Positions 1 through 9,346 of a stretch of 64,000 bases of DNA are shown here, in pieces. The position numbers and the translations under genes are program-made. The stretch's first letter is position 1. Each line of letters begins with the position of its first letter. The notes under the pieces were generated by a model. That model ran no database searches, was not told the origin of the DNA, and saw nothing but the letters and a program-made list of their open reading frames with translations. This DNA is from Sphingomonas panacis (GTDB lineage Bacteria > Pseudomonadota > Alphaproteobacteria > Sphingomonadales > Sphingomonadaceae). The DNA lies in assembly GCF_001717955.1 (NCBI RefSeq), contig NZ_CP014168.1:4619501-4683500 (forward strand). The letters run 5' to 3'.

Positions 1-182
1 ACGACGAGTATTTCTGCTCGGAATATCTCGACGAATGCTACCAGCGGCTCGGCGTGACGATCCCGTGGGACGGGCGCGGCTTCATCGCCCCGTCCGATTT
101 CGCGCGCGCGCCGCATGTCCACGCGGTGATGCGGGTTTCGCGCTTCCCGTTCCGCACCGGCGCGGTACAAGCGGACGAATGA
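1..182 (+). CDS. C-terminal end of a truncated gene (possible YiiX-like cysteine hydrolase)
   Basis: An open frame enters from the left edge (first full codon at position 3) and stops with TGA at 180-182, overlapping the next gene's ATG by 4 nt (ATGA). About 59 residues are visible, beginning DEYFCSEYLDECYQRLGV and ending AVQADE. The FCSEYL...Y..LGV pattern resembles the conserved Cys-Ser-Glu segment of permuted NlpC/P60 (YiiX/YebB-type) hydrolases. That assignment is a guess from a short tail. The codon pattern and tight overlap with a secreted hydrolase downstream suggest a real gene in the same operon. Confidence 0.5.
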   Translation, partial: DEYFCSEYLDECYQRLGVTIPWDGRGFIAPSDFARAPHVHAVMRVSRFPFRTGAVQADE

Positions 183-1567
183 AAGCCCTGCTCGCCGCGC
201 TGCTGCTCACCGCCGCTCCTGTTTCCGCACAGGAGCTGTCACCTGCCGAGACCGCGAAGGTCGAGAAGATCGTCGCCGACAGCCTCGCCCGCACCGGCGT
301 CCCCTCCGCCTCGATCGCGATCGTGCGCGGCGGCCGCATCGTCCTCGCCAAAGCCTATGGCAAGCAATCCGAAACGATCCCGCAGGCCCGCGCCGACACC
401 AAATACCCGATCGCCTCGATCTCGAAGCAGTTCACCGCCGCCGCGATCCTGATGCTGCGCGATCAGGGCAAATTGAGCCTCGACGATAAAGTCTCGAAAT
501 ACGTCCCCGGCATCAGCGGCGGCGACATCATCACGATCCGCCAATTGCTCAGCCACACCTCGGGCCTGCAGGACTACTGGCCGCAGGATTACAGCTTCGC
601 GGCGATGCGCGAACCCGTCACCCCGCAGGACATCGTCGATCGCTGGGCGAAGAAGCCGCTCGATTTCGCGCCGGGCACGCAGTGGCAATATTCGAACACC
701 GGCTATGTCGTCGCCGGCATGATCGTCGAGAAGGTCGCGGCGATGCCTTTGCTCGATTTCCTCAAGGGCCACGTCTTCACCCCGCTCGGCATGGCGCCGG
801 TCGATCAGGATATCGCGGTCGGCCCCGGCTATCCGCAGGGCTATCAGCGTTTCGCGCTCGGCCCGGTCCGGCCTGAGCGGCCCGCCGCGCACGGCTGGCT
901 GTTCGCGGCCGGCGAACTGGCGATGTCGGCGAGCGATCTCGCCAGATGGGACATCGCGCGGATGAACCGCACGCTCCTCCCCGCCGCCGACTGGGCCGAG
1001 CAGGAAACCCCGGTCAAGCTCACCGACGGCACCACCAACGGCTACGGCCTCGGCGTCACCGCCGGCGAGCAGCTCGGCCACCGCTTCGTCGAGCATAGCG
1101 GCGAGGCGGTCGGCTTCCTGTCGCAGAACACCGTCTTCCCCGATGACAAGGCGGCGGTGGTGGTGTTGGTCAACGCCGATTTCAGCGACGCGTTCAGCAG
1201 CATCGCCGCGCAGATCGCCGAAACGATCCTGCCGCCCTCGCAGACCCAGCGCGCCGAAGGGACGACCACCGCCAAGGCGCGCCGCGTCTACGCGATGCTG
1301 CGCTCGGGCACTCTCGACCGCGCGGTGATGACGCCCGACTCCAATTATTATTTCTCCGCCAGCGCGCTTGCCGATTACAAGGCCACGCTCGGCCCGCTCG
1401 GCGAACCCAGGAGCTTCGAGCTGGTGCGGCCCCCGCGGCTGCGCGGCGGTTTCGTCAACCGCAATTACCGGGCAGTCTTCGCCGACCGCACGCTCAACAT
1501 CGTGACCTACGCCGAACCCGGCGAGACCGGGCGCTACGAACAATTTCTGGTGATGCCGAGCCAATGA
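179..1567 (+). CDS. Secreted serine hydrolase, beta-lactamase/class C (AmpC-like) family
   Basis: The protein has 462 residues and starts MKALLAALLLTAAPVSAQ, a clear signal peptide, so it is probably periplasmic. An upstream in-frame start at 35 would bury that signal peptide and overlap the preceding gene, so ATG 179 was chosen. The serine beta-lactamase/penicillin-binding fold is supported by the SxxK motif (SISKQFTA), the YxN motif (YSNTGY) and a late HSG triad box (EHSGEAVGF). A C-terminal extension of about 120 residues follows the catalytic domain. Members of this family include esterases, D-aminopeptidases and carboxypeptidases, and the substrate cannot be read from sequence. The gene overlaps its upstream neighbour and the following aminopeptidase gene by 4 nt each, suggesting one operon concerned with peptide or cell-wall hydrolysis. 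Confidence 0.85.
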   Translation: MKALLAALLLTAAPVSAQELSPAETAKVEKIVADSLARTGVPSASIAIVRGGRIVLAKAYGKQSETIPQARADTKYPIASISKQFTAAAILMLRDQGKLSLDDKVSKYVPGISGGDIITIRQLLSHTSGLQDYWPQDYSFAAMREPVTPQDIVDRWAKKPLDFAPGTQWQYSNTGYVVAGMIVEKVAAMPLLDFLKGHVFTPLGMAPVDQDIAVGPGYPQGYQRFALGPVRPERPAAHGWLFAAGELAMSASDLARWDIARMNRTLLPAADWAEQETPVKLTDGTTNGYGLGVTAGEQLGHRFVEHSGEAVGFLSQNTVFPDDKAAVVVLVNADFSDAFSSIAAQIAETILPPSQTQRAEGTTTAKARRVYAMLRSGTLDRAVMTPDSNYYFSASALADYKATLGPLGEPRSFELVRPPRLRGGFVNRNYRAVFADRTLNIVTYAEPGETGRYEQFLVMPSQ

Positions 1568-2955
1568 CCTACGATCCCACGCCCCTGTTCCAACCCGATC
1601 GCGGCCAGAGCGCCCACACCATCCACGTGGTTACGAAGGACGCGTTCGAAGGCTGGCGCACCGCCCAGTCGCCGCGCGTGCGAACCGCGCTCGACGCCGC
1701 CCGCGTCGAGGCCAAGCCGGGCGCAACCGCGATCCTACCCGGTGCGGAGGCCGAGGATTGGTCGGTGCTGCTGTGCGTCGCCAAGACGCCGCTCGGCACA
1801 TGGGATCTCGCCAAGCTCGCCGAGACCCTGCCCGACGGCAGCTACCGCCTAGACGGCGCGAACGCCGGTGCGGCGCTGCTCGGCTGGGCGCTCGGCCAAC
1901 ACGCCTTCACGCGATACAAAAAGCCCGACCGCACCCCCGGCCGCGTGCTGCTCACCGCCGAACCCGCGCGCATCGCCGAAGCGGTCGCGCTCGCCCGCGC
2001 CACCGCTGTCGTGCGCGACCTCGTCAACACCCCCGCCGCCGATCTCGGCCCCGCCGAACTTGAGGCGGAAGCCGCCGCGCTCGCCGAAACGCACGGCGCG
2101 CAGCTCACCGTCACCAAGGGCGCGGCGCTCGTCAGCGGCTATCCGATGATCCACGCCGTCGGCCAGGCCGCCGCGACCGGCCGCGAACCCCGCCTGATCG
2201 AACTCGAATGGGGCAATCCCGCGCATCCGCGCCTCGCCGTGATCGGCAAGGGCGTGTGCTTCGATTCGGGCGGGCTGGACATCAAGCCTTCCTCGGGCAT
2301 GCGGCTGATGAAGAAGGACATGGGCGGCGCCGCGCACGCGCTCGCGCTCGCCGGCCTCATCATGGGCGCGCGCCTGCCGGTGCGGCTCCACCTGCTGATC
2401 CCGGCGGTCGAGAACGCCATCGCCGGCAACGCCTTCCGCCCCGGCGACGTGCTCGCCACCCGCAAGGGCCTTACCGTCGAGAACACCAACACCGACGCCG
2501 AAGGCCGCCTCGTCCTCGGCGATGCGCTCACCCGCGCCGGCGAGAATACGCCAGACCTGATCCTCGATTTCGCCACGCTCACCGGCGCGGCGCGCGTCGC
2601 GCTCGGCCCCGATCTCCCCGCCACCTTCGCCAACGACGATGCGCTCGCCGAAGCGTTGCTCGCGGCCGGCACGGCGAGCGAAGACCCGCTGTGGCGCATG
2701 CCCTTGTGGGACGGCTATGACGAGATGCTCAAGTCCGACATCGCCGACCTGCTCAACGCCCCCGATGGCGGCTTCGCTGGCGCGGTGACGGCGGCGCTGT
2801 TCCTGCGCCGCTTCGTCCCCGAACATACGCAATGGGCGCATCTCGACACTTTCGCGTGGCGCCCCAGCGGCAAGCCGGGCCGCCCCAAGGGCGGCGAGGC
2901 GCTTGGCTTGCGCGCGGTGTGGGGGATGCTCAAGGGGCGCTACGGCGCGGCGTAA
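1564..2955 (+). CDS. Leucyl aminopeptidase family (M17) metallopeptidase
   Basis: The 463-residue protein belongs to the M17 cytosol aminopeptidase family, which removes N-terminal residues from peptides using two metal ions. The metal-binding segments are visible: GKGVCFDSGGLDIKP, LMKKDMGGAA and the family signature NTDAEGRL followed by VLGDAL. The N-terminal 150 residues are the usual divergent domain. No signal peptide is present, so it should act in the cytoplasm. The ATG overlaps the stop of the serine hydrolase (ATGA at 1564-1567), which indicates translational coupling. It is the shorter PepB-like type often found in alphaproteobacteria; whether it also binds DNA like E. coli PepA cannot be said. 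Confidence 0.9.
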   Translation: MTYDPTPLFQPDRGQSAHTIHVVTKDAFEGWRTAQSPRVRTALDAARVEAKPGATAILPGAEAEDWSVLLCVAKTPLGTWDLAKLAETLPDGSYRLDGANAGAALLGWALGQHAFTRYKKPDRTPGRVLLTAEPARIAEAVALARATAVVRDLVNTPAADLGPAELEAEAAALAETHGAQLTVTKGAALVSGYPMIHAVGQAAATGREPRLIELEWGNPAHPRLAVIGKGVCFDSGGLDIKPSSGMRLMKKDMGGAAHALALAGLIMGARLPVRLHLLIPAVENAIAGNAFRPGDVLATRKGLTVENTNTDAEGRLVLGDALTRAGENTPDLILDFATLTGAARVALGPDLPATFANDDALAEALLAAGTASEDPLWRMPLWDGYDEMLKSDIADLLNAPDGGFAGAVTAALFLRRFVPEHTQWAHLDTFAWRPSGKPGRPKGGEALGLRAVWGMLKGRYGAA

Positions 2956-2982
2956 CGGGAACGCGCCGCCGACACCGGTCGC

Positions 2983-5112
2983 TCACCAGGCGACTTTCAC
3001 CGCCAGCGCGCCGTTCCGCGCCTCGCCGATATTGCCGAGGCCCCAATACGTCTCGTTGAAGACGTTGTTGACGTTGCCCGTGAAGAGCACCTTCTGCCCG
3101 CCGATCACGGTCGCATATTGCAATCCAAAATTCGCGAGCGTGCGGTCCGGGATATACAGTCGGTCGGTATCATCGGTCGGCGCCTTGCCGAAATAGCGGA
3201 CGTTGCCATGCACGCTCAGCCCCGGCACTGCCGCGAAACTGTAGTCGGCATTGGCCGTCACCTGCCACCGCGCCGCCTGCCCGGGAATGTTGCCGGCGAG
3301 ATCGGCGTTTTCGGGTGAGACGCGGCGGATGCGCGGATCGAGGTGGATCGCGCCAAGGCCGACCCGGAGCGTCCGGCTCACATCATACGCCGCGCTGGCT
3401 TCCACGCCCTGATAGACGGTGAGGCCATCCTGCGACAGATACCGTTTGCCATCGGTGAACCGGTCGATCGTCGCGGCGCGTTCGATGCGGAAACCCGCGC
3501 CGGCAAGGCTCAATCCGCCATGTTCGTACTTCACGCCCGCTTCATATTGCTTGCTGACGGTGGCCTTCAGGACATCGCCGACATTGACGTAATCGGCGCC
3601 GACCCGGCTGCCCGGCTCCATCCCCTCGACATAGCTCGCATAGAGCGAGGCGTAGGCGGTTGGCTTGTAGATCAGCGCGAACGTCGGCGTCACCGCCGAG
3701 GTGCGGTAGCCGCTGTTGGTGACGGCATTCCCATCGGTGTCGAGCAGCCGGTACACCGTATAGCGCGCGCCCAGCACCGCCTGAATGTGCTCGCCGAGAT
3801 GAAGCGTATCGCTGGCGAACACCGCGCGCTGGCGTTCGCGCGTCGGCGAGCCGTCGGTGCCGTAGGAAATATCGCGCGTCACCCGGAACGGCTGGCGCTG
3901 ATAGATATTACCGTTGAAATCATTGCTCCAATAATAATCGTTCAGGCCGAAATCCGAGTCGTTTATCATGAACGATCCGCCGGCCACGATCTCGTGACGA
4001 ACCGGGCCGGTCCGAAACTCGCCCTGCAGCATCGCCTGCGCGAAGTGATTTCTGTCCAGTTCGGCAAAGTTATAGGCAGCGCCTTCGTAATCGCCCGCCT
4101 GATTGAGCATATACACAAACATCTTGTTCGAATGATGCAGCTTGCTCGTGTAGCCATAGGTCAGCCGCGCGGACCATTGCGGCGCGATCTGCCAGTCCAG
4201 CCCGGTCGCGGTCGCCAGCGTCCGCGCGCGATACGAGCTGTTGGCGATGTTGAGATTGTCGTAATCATAGGTCGGCTTGGGCAGCACTGTATCCTGATAC
4301 GCGCTCCAGTAGATCTGGAACGGCTCGTGGCGCAGCGTGCTGTCCTCATAGGTCGAGGTCGCATACCATTTCACGTCGGGCGTGATCGCATATTCGAGCG
4401 CCAGCGAGCCGACGAAGCGCTCGACCCCGGCGCCGTTGTAGACGGTGCCCTTTTCCCCCGAAAGATTGAGCCGATACCCGAGCCGCCCATCCTGCGTCAG
4501 CGGGCCACCGGCATCGAGGCGGCCGTAAACATCGCTGTTCGATCGCCAGCCGATCTCGGTCGTCAGCAGCGGCGCCGCCGTCGGGCGCTTGGTGCGGTAG
4601 CTGATCGCCCCGCCGGGCGATCCGAAGCCATACATGAAGCCGCTCAGGCCCTTCAGCGCCTCGACCCGCTCGACCGACTCCAGCGGGAAGTCGCCGCCCC
4701 AGTAGAGCAGCAGCGGCACGTCATCGATATAATAATTGCGCACGCCCAGCCCGCGGATCTGCGTGCCCCACCAGTTCGTCGTGCCCGCCGTCGCGAACGA
4801 GAACACCGACGGATCGTTGATGAAGATCTGGCCGATCGTGGTCGCCTGCCGCTTGTCGATATCGTCGCGGTCGACGATCGTGACCGAGAACGGCGTATCC
4901 AGCAGCGACCGGGTGCCGAGCGCACCGCCCTTCGCGACCTCGGCCTGGCCGGCGTTCGTCTGCACGCCGGTCACGACAATGTCGGATTGCCCCGCCTTGC
5001 GCGCCACCTCCTCATCGTCCGCGGCGTCCGTCGCCTGCGCGACGCCTGGTATCGCGATCACCGCGACCGAAACCAGCAAAGACGAAACCAACCCCAAAGC
5101 GTGTACGCGCAT
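2983..5112 (-). CDS. TonB-dependent outer-membrane receptor (siderophore type)
   Basis: The 709-residue receptor starts MRVHALGLVSSLLVSVAV, a signal peptide. ATG 5112 has a GGGGGA ribosome-binding site 7 nt upstream, so it is preferred over an in-frame ATG at 5142. Residues after the signal hold a TonB-box-like DIVVTGV, then a plug domain (TPFSVTIVDRDDI, IRGLGVRNYYIDDVPL) and a long beta barrel ending in an aromatic residue (AVKVAW). The plug phrase on sequential TIGQIFINDPSV and the GFMYGFGSPGG segment match TonB-dependent siderophore receptors. Its substrate is unknown. It is divergent from the Rieske oxygenase gene, and no siderophore synthesis gene is adjacent. Confidence 0.88.
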   Translation of the reverse strand: MRVHALGLVSSLLVSVAVIAIPGVAQATDAADDEEVARKAGQSDIVVTGVQTNAGQAEVAKGGALGTRSLLDTPFSVTIVDRDDIDKRQATTIGQIFINDPSVFSFATAGTTNWWGTQIRGLGVRNYYIDDVPLLLYWGGDFPLESVERVEALKGLSGFMYGFGSPGGAISYRTKRPTAAPLLTTEIGWRSNSDVYGRLDAGGPLTQDGRLGYRLNLSGEKGTVYNGAGVERFVGSLALEYAITPDVKWYATSTYEDSTLRHEPFQIYWSAYQDTVLPKPTYDYDNLNIANSSYRARTLATATGLDWQIAPQWSARLTYGYTSKLHHSNKMFVYMLNQAGDYEGAAYNFAELDRNHFAQAMLQGEFRTGPVRHEIVAGGSFMINDSDFGLNDYYWSNDFNGNIYQRQPFRVTRDISYGTDGSPTRERQRAVFASDTLHLGEHIQAVLGARYTVYRLLDTDGNAVTNSGYRTSAVTPTFALIYKPTAYASLYASYVEGMEPGSRVGADYVNVGDVLKATVSKQYEAGVKYEHGGLSLAGAGFRIERAATIDRFTDGKRYLSQDGLTVYQGVEASAAYDVSRTLRVGLGAIHLDPRIRRVSPENADLAGNIPGQAARWQVTANADYSFAAVPGLSVHGNVRYFGKAPTDDTDRLYIPDRTLANFGLQYATVIGGQKVLFTGNVNNVFNETYWGLGNIGEARNGALAVKVAW

Positions 5113-5289
5113 CCAACGTCCCCCGATGTGAGCGCCGGGCAACTAACGCTACGCTATTGCGAGTCAATATCGAAAAAGGAATTAGCCGCTACCGCGCGCA
5201 TTTTCGCAACGCGCCGTGAAAATCATTGCGTTTGATCGAGCGGCCTGATCCCGGCATCCCGCCGCCATCCGCTTTCGATGAGGCCCCCA

Positions 5290-6354
5290 ATGGCGACTGC
5301 CGCGATCTTCACGCCCGATGAGCCGGTATTGCCGCGCAACTGCACCTTCGATCCGACCGACTGGGCGATCCTCGCACAGCATTGGTATCCGGTCGCGCTC
5401 GTCCGCGAGATCGGCGACGCGCCGCTCGGCACCAAATTGCTCGACCAGCCGCTCGTCATCTACCGCGCCGAGGGCGAGATCGTCGTCGCGCCCGATATCT
5501 GCCCGCATCGCGGCGTGCCGCTCAGCATGGGCACGCAGACCGGTAGCGGCGTGGTCTGCGCTTATCACGGCCTGAAGTTCGGCGCGGGCGGGCGCTGCGT
5601 GCATGTGCCCGCGCACCCCGCCAAGGGCATCCCCGACCGGATGCACCTCAAGACCTACCCGCATGTCGAACGCTACGGGCTGATCTGGACCTGCCTCACC
5701 GCCGCACCGGGCGCGCAACCCGCGCCGGGCGAGATCCTCGACGTGCCGCACTGGGACGAGCCGGGCTATCAGCAGATCGTCTGCCCGTGGATCGACATTC
5801 ACGGCTTCGCCGGGCGCCAGATGGAGGGCTTCCTAGACGTCGCGCATTTCGCTTTCGTCCACACCGATACGTTCGGCGACGCCAACAACGCCGAAGTGCC
5901 CGCCTACAAGCCGCGCACCACCGATTACGGCTTCGAGGCCGAATATTGGAGCACGGTCGGCAATTATCCGATCGGCGTGAGCGGGCGCGGCGTGCCCGAT
6001 TTCCGCTGGCTGCGCCATTTCCGCTGCCACGTGCCGTTCTCGGCCTCGCTCGAAATCCACTTCCCAGGCGCCGACCGGCTCGTCGTGGTCAACTGCGCCT
6101 CGCCGGTCTCGGCCAAGGTGACGCGGCTGTTCGCGCCGATCGCGCGCAATTTCGACACCGACCTGCCCGTGCAGGACGTGTACGACTTCAACCTGCGCGT
6201 GTTCCACGAGGACAAGGCGATCGTCGAGGCGCAAATGCCCGAGGAACTCCCGCTCGATCCGATGATGGAAGCGCACATTCCCGCCGACATGAGCTCGCTC
6301 GCCTACCGCCGCCTGCTCCGCGACATGGGCCTGAGCCGCTTCTTCACGTCGTAA
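5290..6354 (+). CDS. Rieske 2Fe-2S aromatic ring-hydroxylating oxygenase, alpha subunit (VanA-like)
   Basis: The 354-residue protein has an N-terminal Rieske domain with C71-P-H73 and C90-A-Y-H93 as cluster ligands. A catalytic domain follows, with the mononuclear-iron motif FLDVAHFAFVH (D/E-x2-H-x4-H). This layout matches three-component oxygenases of the vanillate O-demethylase / phenoxybenzoate dioxygenase type, which demethylate or hydroxylate small aromatics using a separate reductase. No reductase gene is next to it, so electrons must come from elsewhere. ATG 5290 is preferred to ATG 5278 because GAGG lies 6 nt upstream of it. Substrate not assignable. Confidence 0.85.
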   Translation: MATAAIFTPDEPVLPRNCTFDPTDWAILAQHWYPVALVREIGDAPLGTKLLDQPLVIYRAEGEIVVAPDICPHRGVPLSMGTQTGSGVVCAYHGLKFGAGGRCVHVPAHPAKGIPDRMHLKTYPHVERYGLIWTCLTAAPGAQPAPGEILDVPHWDEPGYQQIVCPWIDIHGFAGRQMEGFLDVAHFAFVHTDTFGDANNAEVPAYKPRTTDYGFEAEYWSTVGNYPIGVSGRGVPDFRWLRHFRCHVPFSASLEIHFPGADRLVVVNCASPVSAKVTRLFAPIARNFDTDLPVQDVYDFNLRVFHEDKAIVEAQMPEELPLDPMMEAHIPADMSSLAYRRLLRDMGLSRFFTS

Positions 6355-6359
6355 AAACG

Positions 6360-6440
6360 CCGTTCGTGCTGAGCCTGTCGAAGCACGTGCTCAAGCGCCG
6401 CGCTCCGGGCACACCCTTCGACTTCGCTCAGGGCGAACGG
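6360..6440. repeat. REP-like palindromic element, family A copy 1
   Basis: Two arms, 6360-6383 and 6416-6440, are imperfect inverted repeats built on CCGTTCG..CTGAGC...TCGAAG. The same arms recur at 18624-18705 and 33646-33727. It lies between the convergent Rieske and tpiA genes, where the hairpin could also end transcription. Confidence 0.75.
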
Positions 6441-6451
6441 TGCTGGCGGCG

Positions 6452-7201
6452 CTATCCCAGCCCAGCCGCCGCCGCGATGATCGGCACGAACTTCGCCGCC
6501 GTCAGGCTCGCGCCGCCGACCAGCGCGCCATCGACATCGCCTGCGGAAAGCAGCGCGGCGGCGTTATCCCCCGTCACCGATCCGCCGTACAAAATCCGCA
6601 TCGCCTGCGCGTCGTCGCCGAGCAACTCGACCAGAGTCGCGCGGATCGCACCGTGGATCGCGGCGGCGTCCGCAACGGTCGGCGTCCGCCCGGTGCCGAT
6701 CGCCCAGATCGGCTCATAGGCGATCGACAGCCAGCCAGACCGCGCGCCCCACGGCATCGATCCGCGCAATTGCCCGGTCACCACCGCGACCGCGTTGCCC
6801 GCATCGCGCTGCTCCGCCGTCTCGCCGATGCACAGGATGCCGTTCAGCCCGTGCCGCAGCAGCGCCTCGGCCTTGCCCTTCACCTCGGCGTCGGTTTCAT
6901 CGTAGCCGCCACGGCGCTCGCTGTGGCCGACGATCGCGAAGCTTGCCCCCACCTCACGCACCATCCCGGCCGAGATACAGCCGGTAAAGGCGCCGCTGTC
7001 CGCCGAATGGACATCCTCGGCGCCGATCGCGAGGCCCGGCGCGCGCGCCGCCGCCGGCGCGATCAGCGTCGCCGGCACACCGATCGCCACGTCGACGCCC
7101 GGATACGCCACCGCCGCCGCCGCGATCGCGTCGATCTCGGCGAGCGCGGCAAGATCGCCGTTCATTTTCCAATTGCCCGCAATCAGCTTGCGTCTCGTCA
7201 T
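6452..7201 (-). CDS. tpiA: Triosephosphate isomerase
   Basis: The 249-residue enzyme interconverts dihydroxyacetone phosphate and glyceraldehyde 3-phosphate in glycolysis. The catalytic residues are visible: K12 in GNWKMNG, H93 in VGHSERR and E163 in AYEPIWAIGTG, with the phosphate-binding loop YGGSVTGDNA near the C-terminus. The start at 7201 (MTRRKLIAGNWK) places the conserved first strand at the N-terminus; the longer in-frame extension to 7282 is not family-like. The gene is divergent from the PpiD-like gene and convergent with the Rieske oxygenase gene. The length is normal for the family. Confidence 0.97.
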   Translation of the reverse strand: MTRRKLIAGNWKMNGDLAALAEIDAIAAAAVAYPGVDVAIGVPATLIAPAAARAPGLAIGAEDVHSADSGAFTGCISAGMVREVGASFAIVGHSERRGGYDETDAEVKGKAEALLRHGLNGILCIGETAEQRDAGNAVAVVTGQLRGSMPWGARSGWLSIAYEPIWAIGTGRTPTVADAAAIHGAIRATLVELLGDDAQAMRILYGGSVTGDNAAALLSAGDVDGALVGGASLTAAKFVPIIAAAAGLG

Positions 7202-7335
7202 CCCCAGTGTCTCCCTTTTTGGGTTTTGTTGCGCTGCGATAACAACCCTGCGCCTGCACACAAGCTTGAAGCGCTCGCCCACGCCGCTTAAAGCGACGCG
7301 TTAAACCGCCTTCAACAGATCGGCCCGTCCGCTTT

Positions 7336-9291
7336 ATGCTCAGTTTCTTTCGCCGGATCATCAACTCGAAGGTCGGCGTCGTCGTCACCCTCGCGGGGCT
7401 GATCGTCATAGCCTTGATGTTCGGGCTGACCGACATCACCGGCCTCACCGGCGGCAGCGGCACGACCGGATCGGGCGATTCGCTGGCGAGCGTGGACGGC
7501 ACCAAGATCGGCTCGAACGACATCCGTAGCCGCGCGCAGCGCGAGCTTGAAGGCTATCGTCAGCAGAACCCGACTCTCGACATGGCGCAATATGTCGCCG
7601 GCGGCGGCGTCGACGGCACGCTCAACCGCATGATCGATACGATCGCGCTCGAGCGGTTCGGCCACAAGCAGGGCATGTTCGTCAGCGACCGGCTCGTCGA
7701 TGGCCGCATCGCCAGCATCCCCTCGCTGCAAGGCCCCGACGGCAAGTTCAGCCAGGACGCCTATAACCGCGCGCTCAAGCAGGCGCACCAGACCGACGCC
7801 GCGCTGCGCGCCGACATGAAGCAGGGCATGATCGCGCAGTTGCTCGTCACCCCGCTTCAGGCCGACACGCCGCAGGTGGCCAAGGCGCTCGCGCAGACCT
7901 ATGCCGGGCTGCTGCTCGAAAAGCGCCACGCGCAGATCGCAATGATCCCCGCCGCCGCGCTCGCCACCGGCCCTGCGCCGACCGACGCCCAGCTCGCCGC
8001 GTTCTACAAGACCAACGCCGCGCGCTACAGCCTCGCCGAGCGCCGCGTGATCCGCTACGCGACCATCTCCGGCAAGGCGCTGACCACCCCGGTCACCGTC
8101 AGCGATGCTGAAATCGCCAAGGCCTATCAGACGCAGATCGCCAGCTTCCGCGCGGTCCAGCGCCGCACCGTCGCGCGCGTGATCGTCGGCGATGCCGCCA
8201 CCGCCAACGCGCTCGCCGCCAAGATCAAGGCCGGCACCCCGATCGACCAGGCCGCGCGCGCCGCCGGGCTCGAATCCGCAACGATGACCGCGCTGGAAAA
8301 GAGCGCCATCGCCGCACAGACCTCGCCCGCCTTCGCCGATGCCGTATTCGCCGCCGCCAAGGGCAGCGTGATCGGCCCGGTCAAGGGCACGCTCGGCTAT
8401 GTCGTCGGCCGCGTCGAGAGCATCGATGATCGCGGCGAGATCCCGCTCGCGCAGGCCAAGACCCAGCTCACCGAGCAGCTCACCACGCAGAAGAAGAACG
8501 ACCAGCTCCGCAAAATCCACGACGCGCTCGACGATGCGATCTCGAACCACGCGACGTTCGATCAGCTCGTCAGCCAGCAGAAACTGACTGCGCAGGTTTC
8601 GCCGCCGGTGCTGGCGAGCGGGGCCGATCCCGCGCAACCCGATGCCAAGGTGCCGCCCGCCGCGAAGGCGATCGTCGATGCCGGCTTCGCCAACCAGCCC
8701 GGCGACACGCCGCAGCTCGTGCCGGTCGATGCCGACAGCTTCGCGGTGATCTCCACCGCGAAGGTGTTCCCCTCGGCACCGCCGCCGCTCGCCGAGATCC
8801 GGGCAGCGGTCACGCGCGATTTCACGATGGAGCGCGCCGCCAAGGCCGCACGCGATGTCGCCAAGAAGGTGATGGACGCCGCCAACAAGGGCACGCCGAT
8901 CGCGCAGGCGGTCGCCGCCGCGGGCGTCAAGCTGCCCCCGGTCCAGCCGCTCGACAAGACCCGCGCCGAGCTTACCGCCAACCCCAACGGCGTGCCCGCG
9001 CCGCTCGCGCTTCTGTTCAGCATGGCGCCGCACACCGCCAAGATCATCGCCGCGCCCAACAATGCCGGCTGGTTCGTGCTGTGGCTCGACCGGATCGACA
9101 AGGGCGATGCGCGCGGCCGTCCCGACATCGTCGCGGCGACCCAGGCCGATATCGGCAAGGCGACCGGCGGCGAATATATCCAGCAGTTCGTCAAGGCGGT
9201 GCGTGGCACGGTCGGCGTCAAGACCGATGCCGCCGCGCTCGCCAAGCTCAAGGCGGCGCTGATCGGACAGGAGACGACCGATCAGCCCTGA
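7336..9291 (+). CDS. PpiD/SurA-like peptidylprolyl isomerase, inner-membrane anchored
   Basis: The 651-residue protein begins with a short cytoplasmic segment and one transmembrane helix (VVVTLAGLIVIALMFGLTDI, about residues 14-34). A SurA_N-like region and a parvulin-type domain follow (about 240-360, including RVIVGDAATANALAAKIKAG). This is the PpiD architecture: a periplasmic chaperone tethered to the inner membrane that helps outer-membrane proteins leave the Sec translocon. The parvulin active-site residues look weak, so the isomerase activity may be reduced while chaperone function remains. It directly precedes trpE, a common order in sphingomonads, and the intergenic gap is very short. 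Confidence 0.88.
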   Translation: MLSFFRRIINSKVGVVVTLAGLIVIALMFGLTDITGLTGGSGTTGSGDSLASVDGTKIGSNDIRSRAQRELEGYRQQNPTLDMAQYVAGGGVDGTLNRMIDTIALERFGHKQGMFVSDRLVDGRIASIPSLQGPDGKFSQDAYNRALKQAHQTDAALRADMKQGMIAQLLVTPLQADTPQVAKALAQTYAGLLLEKRHAQIAMIPAAALATGPAPTDAQLAAFYKTNAARYSLAERRVIRYATISGKALTTPVTVSDAEIAKAYQTQIASFRAVQRRTVARVIVGDAATANALAAKIKAGTPIDQAARAAGLESATMTALEKSAIAAQTSPAFADAVFAAAKGSVIGPVKGTLGYVVGRVESIDDRGEIPLAQAKTQLTEQLTTQKKNDQLRKIHDALDDAISNHATFDQLVSQQKLTAQVSPPVLASGADPAQPDAKVPPAAKAIVDAGFANQPGDTPQLVPVDADSFAVISTAKVFPSAPPPLAEIRAAVTRDFTMERAAKAARDVAKKVMDAANKGTPIAQAVAAAGVKLPPVQPLDKTRAELTANPNGVPAPLALLFSMAPHTAKIIAAPNNAGWFVLWLDRIDKGDARGRPDIVAATQADIGKATGGEYIQQFVKAVRGTVGVKTDAAALAKLKAALIGQETTDQP

Positions 9292-9346
9292 TCGTGATGG
9301 CGTAACGGCGTCAGCGGTCGCGGCGCTCGCCGCCGGCCGCCCGGCC

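Noticed and set aside
239..1564. Long antisense open frames opposite real genes (also 7312-9579, 3343-5235, 56611-57870, 57883-59091 and 48980-51721)
   Set aside because: They mirror high-GC genes on the other strand, have Arg/Asp/Gly/His-rich composition and no family motifs.
5113..5289. Fur box upstream of the TonB-dependent receptor
   Set aside because: The sequence near 5153-5172 is only loosely symmetric and does not match a known Fur or Irr site well enough.
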